From Duganella sp. SG902 (lineage in GTDB: Bacteria > Pseudomonadota > Gammaproteobacteria > Burkholderiales > Burkholderiaceae_D), in assembly GCF_013376005.1 (NCBI RefSeq), contig NZ_JABMJK010000014.1:106034-139823 (forward strand): a stretch of DNA of 33,790 nt, written 5' to 3'. The notes beneath the pieces are model-generated. The model saw only the letters and a list, made by a program, of their open reading frames with translations. It searched no databases and was not told the origin of the DNA. Positions 15,640 to 24,182 of the stretch are shown in pieces. Numbering within the stretch: the stretch's first letter is position 1; each line of letters opens with the position of its first letter. The position numbers and the translations under genes were made by a program.

Positions 15640-17790
15640 TTACGCTTTCTTCAGCAGTTCCGCCCGCAGCGGCAGCTCGCGCACGCGCACCCCGGTGGCC
15701 GCGTACACCGCGTTGGTCAGCGCCGCGCCCACGCCCGCCGTGCCGGGCTCGCCGATGCCGCCCGGCGCCTCGCCGCTCGCGATGAGCTCCACCTCGATGC
15801 GCGGCGTCTGGTTGATGCGCAGGATCGGGTAGTCGTGGAAATTGCTCTGCTCCACGCGCCCGTCCTTGAGCGTGATGGCGCCGAACAGCCCGGCCGTGAG
15901 GCCATAGTTGATGCCGCTCTGGATCTGCGCCACCACCGTGTCCGGATTGACCACCTGGCCGCAGTCGACCGCGCACACCACGCGCTTGACCGCCACCTCG
16001 CCGTCGTCGCCGACCGCCACCTCCACCACCTGCGCCAGGTAAGTGCCCCAGGCGCGCATCAGGGCGATGCCGCGGCCGTGGCGCGGCGGCAGCGGCTCGC
16101 CCCAGCCGGCCTTCCGCGCGGCCACCTGCAGCACCTGCGCCGCGCGCGGCTGCTGCTCCAGCAGCGACAGCCGGTAGGCCAGCGGGTCCTGGCGCGCCAG
16201 CACCGCCAGCTCGTCCATGAAGCCCTCCAGCACCGTCATGTTGCGGGTCGGGCCGACGCCGCGCCAGAACGCGGTCGGCACCGGGCCGTCCTCCTGCACG
16301 TACTCGCTGCGCAGGTGCGGGATGTCGTAGGAGAAGTTGTCCGAGCCCTCGACATTGTCGGTGTCGAGGCCGTCCTTGAGCCAGCCCGGCGCGAACGCGG
16401 CCAGGTTGGACGGCCCGGCGATCTTGTGCGACAGCGCCACCGGCTTGCCATCCGCGCCCAGCAGCGCCCACACCGAGTGCGCGTACAGGCCGCGCAACGG
16501 GCCGTGCTGGATATCGTCCTCGCGGCTCCACACCAGCTTGACCGGCGCCTTGACCTGTTTGGCGATGGCGGCCGCCTGCACCACGTAATCGGTGTACAGG
16601 CGCCGGCCGAAGCCGCCGCCGAGCAGATGGTTGTGCAGCGTCACCTTGTCCGGCGCCAGGCCCAGCACGCGGGCGGCCTCGTCGCGCGCGCGCGCCGGCA
16701 CCTGCGAGCCGGTCCAGATCTCGGCCGTGCCGTCGCCCTTGACGTGCACGGTGCAGTTCATCGGCTCCATGGTGGCGTGCGCCAGCATGGGGTTGAGGTA
16801 CAGCGCCTCGATGCGCTGGCCGGCCGCCATCAGCACCCCCATGGCGTCGCCGTCGTTGCGGGCCACGTGGCCGGCCTTGCGCAGCGCCAGCACCATGGTG
16901 TCGCGCACATCATCGGTGCTCAGCCTGGCGTTCGGCCCCTCGTCCCAGACGATTTCCAGCGCGGCCATGCCCTGCCTGGCGTACCAGTAATTGTCGGCCA
17001 CCACCGCCACCGCGTTGTCCAGCCGGACCACCTGGCGCACGCCGCGCAGCTTGCGCGCCTTGGCGTCGTCGACCGATTTGAGCTTGCCGCCGATGACCGG
17101 GCAGGCCGCCACCGCCGCCACCTTCATGCCCTTGACCTGGGCGTCGATGCCGAATTGCGCCGTGCCGTCGGTCTTGCCCCTGGCGTCCAGGCGCTTGAGC
17201 GGCTTGCCGACCAGCTTGAAGTCCCTGGCATCCTTCAGCGCCACTTGGTGCGGCGCCGGCAGCTTGGCGGCGGCCGCCGCCAGCTGGCCGTATTTAAGCC
17301 GCCTGCCGCTGGCCGCGTGCAGCACCGCGCCATGCTCGGCGCGGCAGCTGTCGGCCGCCACGCTCCATTGATTGGCGGCCGCCTGCAACAGCACCATGCG
17401 CGCGGCGGCGCCGGTCTGGCGCATCGGCTCGTACAGGGTGCGGATGGTGAGCGAGCCGCCGGTGAACTGGTCGCCAAACGGCGCGCCGTACACCTTGGCG
17501 TCGGGCGGCGCGTGGCGCAGCTGGATCTTGTCCATGTCCACTTCCAGCTCCTCCGCGATCAGCATCGGGATGGAGGTGTAGGTGCCCTGGCCCATTTCCA
17601 CCTTCGGCATGGTCAGCACGATGCTGTCGTCGGCGCCGATGGCGATGTAGGCGTTGAGCCCGGCCGGCGCGCCGGCCGCCGCCTCGCCCTCGCCGGGCCA
17701 GAAGCCGACCATCAGCGCGCCGCCCGCGGCGGCGGCCACCTTGAGGAAACCGCGGCGCGACACGGCGCCCGGAGCGTCAGCTTGATTCAT
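15640..17790 (-). CDS. iorB: molybdenum hydroxylase large subunit (isoquinoline 1-oxidoreductase beta type)
   Basis: The protein has 716 residues. A Tat signal (SRRGFLK at 11-17, then a hydrophobic stretch to ~30) places it in the periplasm. The rest is the xanthine-dehydrogenase-family molybdopterin-binding subunit, with VEMGQGTYTSIP near 57-70, GGGFGRR in the middle and GEAPGGIGEPGTAGVGAAL near the C-terminus (the conserved Glu-containing active-site loop). The length fits the single-chain IorB/aldehyde-oxidase-like subfamily. Start ATG at 17790, 2 bp after the stop of the iron-sulfur subunit. No cytochrome subunit or XdhC-like maturation factor is adjacent. The substrate (N-heterocycle or aldehyde) cannot be deduced. 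Confidence 0.9.
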   Translation of the reverse strand: MNQADAPGAVSRRGFLKVAAAAGGALMVGFWPGEGEAAAGAPAGLNAYIAIGADDSIVLTMPKVEMGQGTYTSIPMLIAEELEVDMDKIQLRHAPPDAKVYGAPFGDQFTGGSLTIRTLYEPMRQTGAAARMVLLQAAANQWSVAADSCRAEHGAVLHAASGRRLKYGQLAAAAAKLPAPHQVALKDARDFKLVGKPLKRLDARGKTDGTAQFGIDAQVKGMKVAAVAACPVIGGKLKSVDDAKARKLRGVRQVVRLDNAVAVVADNYWYARQGMAALEIVWDEGPNARLSTDDVRDTMVLALRKAGHVARNDGDAMGVLMAAGQRIEALYLNPMLAHATMEPMNCTVHVKGDGTAEIWTGSQVPARARDEAARVLGLAPDKVTLHNHLLGGGFGRRLYTDYVVQAAAIAKQVKAPVKLVWSREDDIQHGPLRGLYAHSVWALLGADGKPVALSHKIAGPSNLAAFAPGWLKDGLDTDNVEGSDNFSYDIPHLRSEYVQEDGPVPTAFWRGVGPTRNMTVLEGFMDELAVLARQDPLAYRLSLLEQQPRAAQVLQVAARKAGWGEPLPPRHGRGIALMRAWGTYLAQVVEVAVGDDGEVAVKRVVCAVDCGQVVNPDTVVAQIQSGINYGLTAGLFGAITLKDGRVEQSNFHDYPILRINQTPRIEVELIASGEAPGGIGEPGTAGVGAALTNAVYAATGVRVRELPLRAELLKKA

Positions 17791-17792
17791 GG

Positions 17793-18257
17793 TCAGGCTC
17801 CCTTCATGGCGTGGCCGGCATCCTTGATGGCCTCGCGGATGCGGCTGTAGGTGCCGCAGCGGCAGATATTGCCGGCCATGGCGTCGTCGATCTCGGCGTC
17901 GGTGGGCCGCTGGTTTTTCTCCAGCAGCGCCGCCGCCGACATGATCTGCCCGGACTGACAGTAGCCGCACTGCACCACCTCCACCTTCAGCCACGCGGCC
18001 TGCGCCGCCTTGCCGGCCGGCGTCGCGCCGACGCCCTCGATGGTGGTGACCTTCTTGCCCGCCACCGCCGACACCGGCAGCACGCAGGCGCGCGTGGCCT
18101 CGCCGTCCACGTGCACGGTACAGGCGCCGCACAGCGCCATGCCGCAGCCGAATTTGGTGCCGGTCAGGTGCGCCTCGTCGCGCAGCACCCACAGCAGGGG
18201 CATCTCGCCGGGCACATCGAACTGGCGCGGCTTGCCATTGATACTGAACTTGATCAT
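17793..18257 (-). CDS. iorA: molybdenum hydroxylase (2Fe-2S) small subunit (isoquinoline 1-oxidoreductase alpha type)
   Basis: The protein has 154 residues from the ATG at 18257, chosen because GGGAG lies about 8 nt upstream and the family begins there; an upstream in-frame extension is not supported. Plant-type cluster ligands are Cys38, 43, 46 and 58 (FGCGMALCGACTVH...C). The second cluster uses CGYC (97-100) and CRC (132-134). It passes electrons from the molybdenum centre of the next gene's product. No signal peptide is present, so it should travel with the Tat-targeted large subunit. Confidence 0.92.
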   Translation of the reverse strand: MIKFSINGKPRQFDVPGEMPLLWVLRDEAHLTGTKFGCGMALCGACTVHVDGEATRACVLPVSAVAGKKVTTIEGVGATPAGKAAQAAWLKVEVVQCGYCQSGQIMSAAALLEKNQRPTDAEIDDAMAGNICRCGTYSRIREAIKDAGHAMKGA

Positions 18258-18389
18258 GAGCGGCTCCCTGGACAAAACGACACTATAGCCATGTATTTCC
18301 ACCGGATCATACTAGCCAATGGAGATACAGAAACAACGAGAAGTTGTAAATCGATAATATTTTACGCTGGAAGCGCTGCCAGCGGGGTG

Positions 18390-18407
18390 CCGTAACAAGC
18401 CTGTCAT
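18390..18407 (+). promoter_or_regulatory. Pho-box-like site upstream of the PAP2 phosphatase gene
   Basis: The plus strand reads CCGTAAC-AAGC-CTGTCAT. The second half is a perfect CTGTCAT and the first matches CTGTCAC at five of seven positions, with the canonical 11-bp spacing. It lies 50 bp before the ATG at 18458. The downstream -10 (CATTAG) is weak. Confidence 0.5.
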
Positions 18408-18457
18408 ATGACGCCATTAGGCTGTGGCGTTTTTCCAACCAACCACGGACCCTTGCC

Positions 18458-20407
18458 ATGCACCACCTGCCCCCCCGCCCCCTGATCCTGGCCCTGAGCC
18501 TGGCCGCCGCCCTAAGCGCCTGCGGCGGCTCCAGCACCGACGAGGTGCTGGTGATCCCGGCCGCGCCGGCCGACCAGGGCGCGCCCGAGGTGGCGGCCGT
18601 CCCCAGCGCCACCGCCTTTGTCGACGCCATCGCCACCAACCAGCGCGGCGACGCCCGCTACGCCACCCTGGCCACCAACGCCGGCGTGCGCGTGCTGGGC
18701 GGCTTCCTCAGCATCTGGAAACCGCTGACCGAAATCGTCGACGCCGGCCAGACCGCGCCGGCGCGCGATGGCTTCCCGGCCGTGGTGGCCTCGAGCTGGA
18801 GCGGGGTGCCGGGCGACGGCACGCCGGACGGCACGGTGCTGAACGCGGCCGTGCACAAGGCCAATATCGACTACGTGATCAACGCCACCGCCAACCGCAC
18901 CGCCGCCCAGGGCGTGCAGGCCTACCTGGACGACCGCCGCGGCAAGGGCTACAGCGTGTCCGACGGCATGGGCCCGCTGACCGCCGCCTGGCGCAACGCC
19001 GCCCAGCAGACCACCAGCATCACCGAGGTGGCGGCCGACGCCACCACCAAGCTGTACAACGACAGCGGCAACAACACCGGCGTCGGCGGCAGCGCCAACG
19101 CGGCCTTCGGCAACGTGGTCGACCTGGTCAACCTGGTCGGCAACAACGCCTCCACCGAGCCGGCCAAGCGCTTCTACAAATACGCCCGCCCGTACCGCTG
19201 GAGCAGCAGCGTGGTGGTGCTGCCGGCGCTGGTGCCGGCCAAGAGCGGCACCCCGGCCACGGACGGTGGCTTCACCAGCGGCCACTCGGCCGAGGCCGAG
19301 CGCGACGCCGTGGCCATGGCCTACGCCGTGCCCGAGCGCTACCAGGAAATGCTGAGCCGCGGCCTGGAGCTGGGCGAATCGCGCATCCTGGCCGGCATGC
19401 ACTCGCCGCTGGACGTGATCAGCGGCCGCATCCTCGGCCTGGCCAGCGCCGCCGCCAACCTGGCCGACCCCGCCAACGCCGACAAGAAAAAAGCCGCCGT
19501 GGCGCAGGCCCACAGCACCCTGCTGGCCGCCACCGGCACCAGCGAGGCCAGCTTCGCCGCCTACGCCCAATCCGGTACCGCAGCCAACGACCGCTTTGCC
19601 GACTACGCCACCAACAAGGCCAACTTCCTGCGCCGCAGCACCTACGGCTTCGCCCCGATCGGCGCCACCAACGTCCCGGCCAGCGTGCCGAAGGGCGCCG
19701 AAGTGCTGCTGGAAACGCGCCAGCCCTACCTGTCCGACGCCCAGCGCCGCGTGGTGCTGAAAACCACCGCGCTGCCCTCCGGCTACCCGGTGATGGACGA
19801 TCCCGAAGGCTGGGGCCGCCTGAACCTGTTCGCCGCCGCCGACGGTTACGGCGCCTTCAGCGGCAACGTCACCATCGTGATGGACGCGGCCAAGGGCGGC
19901 TTCCACGCGGTCGACCGCTGGCGCAACGACATCGGCGGCGCCGGCAAGCTGGTCAAGCAAGGCACGGGCACGCTGAAACTGGCCGGCGCCAACAGCTGGA
20001 CCGGCGGCACCGAGCTCAGCGCCGGCACCCTGCAGGGCGAATCGGTGGCGGCCTTCGGCGCCGGCGACGTCTACAACAGCGGCGGCACGCTGGTGGCCAA
20101 CGCCCCGGCCGCGCTCAAGCTAGCCGGCAAGTACACGCAGCTGAGCGGCGGCACCACGCTGGAACTGGACCTCGGCGGCGCCGCCGCCGGCAGCGCCGGC
20201 ACGCTGAACGTGGCCGGCACCGCCACCATCGCCGGCGGCACCCTGCGCATCAAGTTCGCCAACGGCTACAAGCCGAAGGCCGGCGACGTCCTGACCGTGC
20301 TCACCGCCGGCAGCCTGAAAGGACGCTTCAGCGCCATCACCGTGGATGGCTTCGGCAACGTGAGCGCCAACTACGGCGCCACCACGCTGACCCTGACCCT
20401 GGGCTGA
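18458..20407 (+). CDS. PAP2-family acid phosphatase lipoprotein with C-terminal autotransporter-associated repeat
   Basis: The protein has 649 residues. It starts with a lipoprotein signal (lipobox LSAC, about Cys22). The PAP2/class A acid phosphatase/haloperoxidase signature is complete: K-x5-RP (KRFYKYARP, ~237-245), SGH (FTSGHSAE, ~270) and SR-x5-H-x3-D (SRILAGMHSPLDV, ~306-318). Residues ~500-640 are different: GTGTLKLAGANSWTGG and GGTLRIKF-type segments match the autotransporter-associated beta-strand repeat (PATR), but no beta-barrel translocator follows. A lipid-anchored phosphatase carrying a beta-helical stalk is inferred. Expected role is release of phosphate from esters outside the inner membrane. 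Confidence 0.85.
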   Translation: MHHLPPRPLILALSLAAALSACGGSSTDEVLVIPAAPADQGAPEVAAVPSATAFVDAIATNQRGDARYATLATNAGVRVLGGFLSIWKPLTEIVDAGQTAPARDGFPAVVASSWSGVPGDGTPDGTVLNAAVHKANIDYVINATANRTAAQGVQAYLDDRRGKGYSVSDGMGPLTAAWRNAAQQTTSITEVAADATTKLYNDSGNNTGVGGSANAAFGNVVDLVNLVGNNASTEPAKRFYKYARPYRWSSSVVVLPALVPAKSGTPATDGGFTSGHSAEAERDAVAMAYAVPERYQEMLSRGLELGESRILAGMHSPLDVISGRILGLASAAANLADPANADKKKAAVAQAHSTLLAATGTSEASFAAYAQSGTAANDRFADYATNKANFLRRSTYGFAPIGATNVPASVPKGAEVLLETRQPYLSDAQRRVVLKTTALPSGYPVMDDPEGWGRLNLFAAADGYGAFSGNVTIVMDAAKGGFHAVDRWRNDIGGAGKLVKQGTGTLKLAGANSWTGGTELSAGTLQGESVAAFGAGDVYNSGGTLVANAPAALKLAGKYTQLSGGTTLELDLGGAAAGSAGTLNVAGTATIAGGTLRIKFANGYKPKAGDVLTVLTAGSLKGRFSAITVDGFGNVSANYGATTLTLTLG

Positions 20408-20470
20408 GCCTTGCCGCAGGCGCGGCCGCAGCATGTATGATGGCGACATCGTCCATCCGCCGACCGCGCC

Positions 20471-21046
20471 ATGAACCAAGCTGAACTCGATCTCTTCAAC
20501 GACAAGCTCGACGCCCACGCCAGGGAGGTCGAGCGCTTCCACGGCGAGGTCGCCAACGTCACGCGGCAGATCGCCAACTGCGACAAGCTGGTGCGGCTGG
20601 CCAACGCCGGCCTGAGCCAGATCGACGGCAAGATCGCCGAGGCGGTGCGGGTCGGCGCCGAGGCGCAGCGGATCGCCCAGCAGGCCGGGGCCGAGGCCAG
20701 CGCGGCCGCCACCGTCGCCACCCAGGCGGCGGTGGGCGAGCTGGTGGCGCAGCTGCGCGAAGCCACCGAGGCCGCGCGCCAGACCGGCCGCTCGCTGAAC
20801 CTGCTGCAATTCAAGACCGGCGGCTGGATCGCCGTGTACACGGGGCTGGTGCTGCTGTGCTGCCTGGCCACCGGCGCGCTGACCGGCTGGGCGCTGCGCG
20901 GCCACGCGCTGACGCCCGAGCAGGCGCGCTACGTCGAGCTGGGCAAGGCGCACGAGGCGCTGCTGGCCAACGCCAGCGACAAGGAGCTCAAGCAGCTGAA
21001 CGCCATCCGCAACCGTCCGCCAGCGAAAAAGCCGCAGGACAAATAA
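20471..21046 (+). CDS. coiled-coil single-pass membrane protein, unknown function
   Basis: The protein has 191 residues. Residues ~1-110 are charged and alanine-rich with heptad character and should form a coiled coil. A single membrane span follows at ~117-142 (GGWIAVYTGLVLLCC...), then a short Lys/Pro-rich tail. No family is recognised. It is 63 bp downstream of the phosphatase gene on the same strand and could be co-transcribed. It ends 25 bp before palindromic element copy 2. Confidence 0.65.
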   Translation: MNQAELDLFNDKLDAHAREVERFHGEVANVTRQIANCDKLVRLANAGLSQIDGKIAEAVRVGAEAQRIAQQAGAEASAAATVATQAAVGELVAQLREATEAARQTGRSLNLLQFKTGGWIAVYTGLVLLCCLATGALTGWALRGHALTPEQARYVELGKAHEALLANASDKELKQLNAIRNRPPAKKPQDK

Positions 21047-21070
21047 GCGCCATCGCCGCGCCATAAAAAC

Positions 21071-21153
21071 GGGGTCAGGTCCTCCATTTCTACACGGCCT
21101 CTGCCGTAGCGTCGCTACGGCGGAGGCCGTGTAGAAATGGAGGACCTGACCCC
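21071..21153. repeat. palindromic element copy 2
   Basis: Two 40-bp arms (21071-21110 and 21114-21153) around a GTC loop differ at one position only. Outer sequence: GGGGTCAGGTCCTCCATTTC then TACACGGCCT; inner part CTGCCGTAGC. It lies between the convergent coiled-coil gene and cysteine desulfurase gene, 7 bp from the latter's stop, so it could also end transcription. Confidence 0.95.
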
Positions 21154-21160
21154 GGAGTGT

Positions 21161-22900
21161 TTACCTGGCCAGCTGGCGCACCACGGCGATCAGGCGGTCG
21201 ATTTCCTCGTAGGTGTTGTAGAACGCCAGCGATGGCCGCACCGTGGTCTCGACGCCGAAGCGGCGCAGGATCGGCTGCGCGCAATGGTGGCCGGTGCGCA
21301 CGGCGATGCCTTCCTCGTTGAGCGCCTTGCCGACCTCCTCGGTGGTGTAGCCATCCAGCACGAACGACATCACGCTGGCCTTGTCCGCCGCCGTGCCGAT
21401 CAGGCGCACGCCGGGGATTTGCCTGAGCAGGTGGGTGCCGTATTCCAGCAGCTCGTGCTCGTAGCGCGCAATGTTGTCGATGCCGATGCGGTTGACATAG
21501 TCGATCGCCGCGCCCAGGCCCACCGCGTCGGCGATATTGCCGGTGCCGGCTTCGAACTTGTTCGGGATCGGCTGATACACGGTTTTTTCAAACGTCACGT
21601 CGGCGATCATATTGCCGCCGCCCTGCCATGGCGGCATGTCTTCCAGCACCTCGCGCTTGCCCCACAGCGCGCCGATGCCGGTCGGGCCAAACACCTTGTG
21701 GCCGGAGAACACGAAGAAGTCCGCGCCCAGCGCCTGCACGTCGATCCGCATGTGCGACACCGATTGCGCGCCATCGACCAGCGCCTTGGCGCCCACGCTG
21801 TGCGCCAGCGCCACCACCTCGCGCACCGGCGTCACCGTGCCCAGCGCGTTCGACACCTGCGTGATCGAGACCAGCTTGGTGCGGTGGTTGAGCAGCTTGC
21901 GGTATTCGTCGAGCAGGATCTGGCCGCTGTCGTCGACCGGGATCACGCGCAGCCTGGCGCCCTTGGCGGCGGCCAGCTGCTGCCAAGGCACGATGTTGGC
22001 GTGGTGCTCCAGGTGGGAGACGATGATCTCGTCGCCCTCGCCGATGTGCTGCGCGCCCCAGCTCTTGGCCACCAGGTTGATGGCCTCGGTGGTGCCGCGC
22101 ACGAAGATCACCTCGTTCACGTCCGGCGCGTTGATGAAACGCTGCACGCGCTGGCGCGCGCCTTCATACGCATCGGTGGCGCGCGCCGCCAGTTCGTGCG
22201 CGGCGCGGTGGATGTTGGAGTTCTCGTGCTCGTAGAAATAGCTGATGCGGTCGATCACCGATTGCGGCTTGTGCGTGGTGGCGGCGTTGTCGAACCAGAC
22301 CAGCTGGCGGCCGTTGACGCGCTCCCGCAGAATCGGGAAATCGCGCCGCACGGCGTGCACGTCGAATGGCGGATGGCTGCTGAACGCGCCCAGCGCCGGT
22401 GAGGGCGCAGGCGCGGCGGCCGGACGATCCCACTCGTTGAGGAAGTAGTAGGCCGGCGCATCAGCCTGACGCTGCCCGCCCAGATTCAGCGCCGGCACGC
22501 CCAGCACATTGCTGCCGCCGCGCGGCTCGTAGGCCGGCGCGCTGCTGTACACCTTGTCCGGCACGCCGTTGCCGGCCTGCGCCGACGGCGCCAGCGCCGG
22601 GACGCGGTTGGCCAGCGACGGCAGCTGCGTGGGCGAGGCCGGGATCAGATTGGTGCCCGGCAGCTGCCCTTGCGGAATCGGCGTGCCCGGCACCGACGGT
22701 CCGAGGCCGGCCGGGCTGGCCAGCGGCGAACCGGCCGGCGCCACATTGGCCGGCGCCTGCACACCGGGCACGCCGGCCGGCGGCGCCAGCGACGCCCCCG
22801 GACCGCCCGGCCCCGCCTTGAACAGCTCGTTCGCAAGCCGCGCCAGCGCCGCCGTGTCGAACGGCGCGCCGTCCGGCAGAGTTGGAGATGGTTGGCTCAT
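21161..22900 (-). CDS. encapsulin family 2A cargo cysteine desulfurase (SufS-like) with long N-terminal targeting domain
   Basis: The protein has 579 residues. Residues 1-~175 are Pro/Ala/Gly-rich and disordered, with two conserved-looking islands: LARLANELFKAG near the N-terminus and YYFLNEWD near 148. This long extension marks family 2A encapsulin cargo. The rest (from ~180, FDVHAVRRDFPIL) is a group II PLP cysteine desulfurase with SGHK (Lys402, PLP Schiff base) and RTGHHCAQP (Cys540, persulfide). It removes sulfur from cysteine inside the shell. The start overlaps the encapsulin stop by one base (TAATG). Confidence 0.93.
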   Translation of the reverse strand: MSQPSPTLPDGAPFDTAALARLANELFKAGPGGPGASLAPPAGVPGVQAPANVAPAGSPLASPAGLGPSVPGTPIPQGQLPGTNLIPASPTQLPSLANRVPALAPSAQAGNGVPDKVYSSAPAYEPRGGSNVLGVPALNLGGQRQADAPAYYFLNEWDRPAAAPAPSPALGAFSSHPPFDVHAVRRDFPILRERVNGRQLVWFDNAATTHKPQSVIDRISYFYEHENSNIHRAAHELAARATDAYEGARQRVQRFINAPDVNEVIFVRGTTEAINLVAKSWGAQHIGEGDEIIVSHLEHHANIVPWQQLAAAKGARLRVIPVDDSGQILLDEYRKLLNHRTKLVSITQVSNALGTVTPVREVVALAHSVGAKALVDGAQSVSHMRIDVQALGADFFVFSGHKVFGPTGIGALWGKREVLEDMPPWQGGGNMIADVTFEKTVYQPIPNKFEAGTGNIADAVGLGAAIDYVNRIGIDNIARYEHELLEYGTHLLRQIPGVRLIGTAADKASVMSFVLDGYTTEEVGKALNEEGIAVRTGHHCAQPILRRFGVETTVRPSLAFYNTYEEIDRLIAVVRQLAR

Positions 22901-23832
22901 TATTTGTAGGTGTCCGGGTAGTCGTGGTATTTGCCGATCTCGACCTCGTCCAGCACCGCCAGCGCGTCCGGGGTCAGCACCGCCAGCGAGCAGTACAGCG
23001 AGATCAGATAGGACGAGATCGCGTGGTTGTTGATGCCCATGAAGCGCACCGACAGGCCCGGGCTCTGCTCGCCCGGCAGGCCCGGCTGGTACAGCCCGAC
23101 CACGCCCTGGCGCTTGTCGCCCACGCGCAGCAGCAGGATCTTCGACTTGCCGTCGGCCACGGGCACCTTGTCCGACGGGATCAGCGGGATGCCGCGCCAG
23201 GTGATGAACTGCGAGCCGAACAGGCTGATGGTGGGCGGCGGCGTGCCGCGGCGGGTGGCCTCGCGGCCGAAGGCGGCGATCGCCAGCGGGTGGGTCAGGA
23301 AGAAGGCCGGCTCCTTCCACACCTTGGTCAGCAGCTCGTCGAGGTCGTCCGGGGTCGGCGCGCCGGTCAGCGGGAAGATGCGCTGGGCGTCGCTCACCTG
23401 CGCCAGCAGGCCGTAGTCGGGGTTGTTGATCAGCTCGGACTCCTGGTTTTCCTTGATGGTCTCGATGGTCAGGCGCAGCTGTTCCTTGATCTGGTCGTGC
23501 GGGCTGCTGTACAGGTCGGACACGCGGGTGTGCACGTCGAGGATGGTCGACACGGCGTTGAGGAAATACTCGCGCGGGTTTTCCTCGTAGTCGACATAGG
23601 TGCGCGGCAGCTGGTTCTCCTCCTCGCGCGCGGTGCAGGTGACCTTGATCGCCTCCGGATTCTTCACCTGGTTGAGGCGGTAGATGCCGGCCTCCACCGG
23701 CACCCACTGCAGCAGGTGGGTCAGCCAGCGCGGGCTGATGGTCGACAGCTGGGGCGCCGTCTTGGTTGCGTTCGCTAATTGCCGCGCGGCGTTATCGCCC
23801 AGCGCCGTGGTACCACCTACAGTTGCCGACAT
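22900..23832 (-). CDS. family 2A encapsulin shell protein (SrpI-like)
   Basis: The protein has 310 residues, the length of SrpI-type shells. It opens with the N-terminal arm (ALGDNAARQLANATKTAPQL) and contains SPRWLTHLLQWVPVEAGIYRLN and REYFLNAVSTILDVHTRVSDLYS, which I recognise from family 2A encapsulins with the HK97 fold. Family members form a 60-subunit icosahedral protein compartment loaded with the cysteine desulfurase encoded by the next gene, and relatives store sulfur. The ATG at 23832 has GGAG about 7 nt upstream. An 86-bp A/T-rich gap separates it from the XRE gene, so it may have its own promoter. Confidence 0.93.
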   Translation of the reverse strand: MSATVGGTTALGDNAARQLANATKTAPQLSTISPRWLTHLLQWVPVEAGIYRLNQVKNPEAIKVTCTAREEENQLPRTYVDYEENPREYFLNAVSTILDVHTRVSDLYSSPHDQIKEQLRLTIETIKENQESELINNPDYGLLAQVSDAQRIFPLTGAPTPDDLDELLTKVWKEPAFFLTHPLAIAAFGREATRRGTPPPTISLFGSQFITWRGIPLIPSDKVPVADGKSKILLLRVGDKRQGVVGLYQPGLPGEQSPGLSVRFMGINNHAISSYLISLYCSLAVLTPDALAVLDEVEIGKYHDYPDTYK

Positions 23833-23918
23833 CGTGACTCCGATCCAGATTGGTTAATGAGAAAAATACATAAGCAAGTTTGCGGAATGCATAACGTTTC
23901 TTCAACAGGCTATAGCCA

Positions 23919-24182
23919 TCAGACCGCCGCGTGCGGCTCGCGCAGGCGCTCGCCGTGGGTCAGCAGGGCCGACGGCGTCAGGTTCAGCGCCGCGGCCAGC
24001 TTCTCCACCGTCACCAGCGAGGCGATCACCACGCCGCGCTCGATCTCGCCGATGTAGGAACGGTTCAGGTTGGAATATTCGGCCAGCCGCTCCTGCGACC
24101 AGCCGTGCGCCTCGCGCAGCTGGCGCACGCCGAGGCCGAAGCCCTGCACCAGCGCGCTGGGCACGCCCGCCGGCGCGTTCAC
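23919..24182 (-). CDS. small XRE-family (HTH) transcriptional regulator in the encapsulin operon
   Basis: The protein has 87 residues from a GTG at 24182 that overlaps the serine acetyltransferase stop (GTGA), which decides the start and implies translational coupling. Residues ~18-73 form a helix-turn-helix of the Cro/C1 type (LREAHGWSQERLAEYSNLNR, then EIERG and LAAALNLTPSALL). No sensor domain is present. It probably regulates the operon it sits in, perhaps through the inverted repeat upstream of the rhodanese gene. A 10-bp palindrome GGCTATAGCC lies just past its stop (23908-23917). Confidence 0.85.
   Translation of the reverse strand: MNAPAGVPSALVQGFGLGVRQLREAHGWSQERLAEYSNLNRSYIGEIERGVVIASLVTVEKLAAALNLTPSALLTHGERLREPHAAV

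Noticed and set aside
15196..17850. 884-residue plus-strand ORF opposite the molybdenum hydroxylase
   Set aside because: Arg/His-rich antisense shadow. The minus frames carry clear domains and ribosome-binding sites.
18512..19960. 482-residue minus-strand ORF opposite the PAP2 phosphatase
   Set aside because: Gly/Val/His-rich shadow without domains. The plus frame contains the full phosphatase signature.
22968..22980. TCCGGGGTCAGC inside the encapsulin gene, resembling the palindromic element end
   Set aside because: Match stops after 11 bases and it encodes normal family sequence; coincidence.
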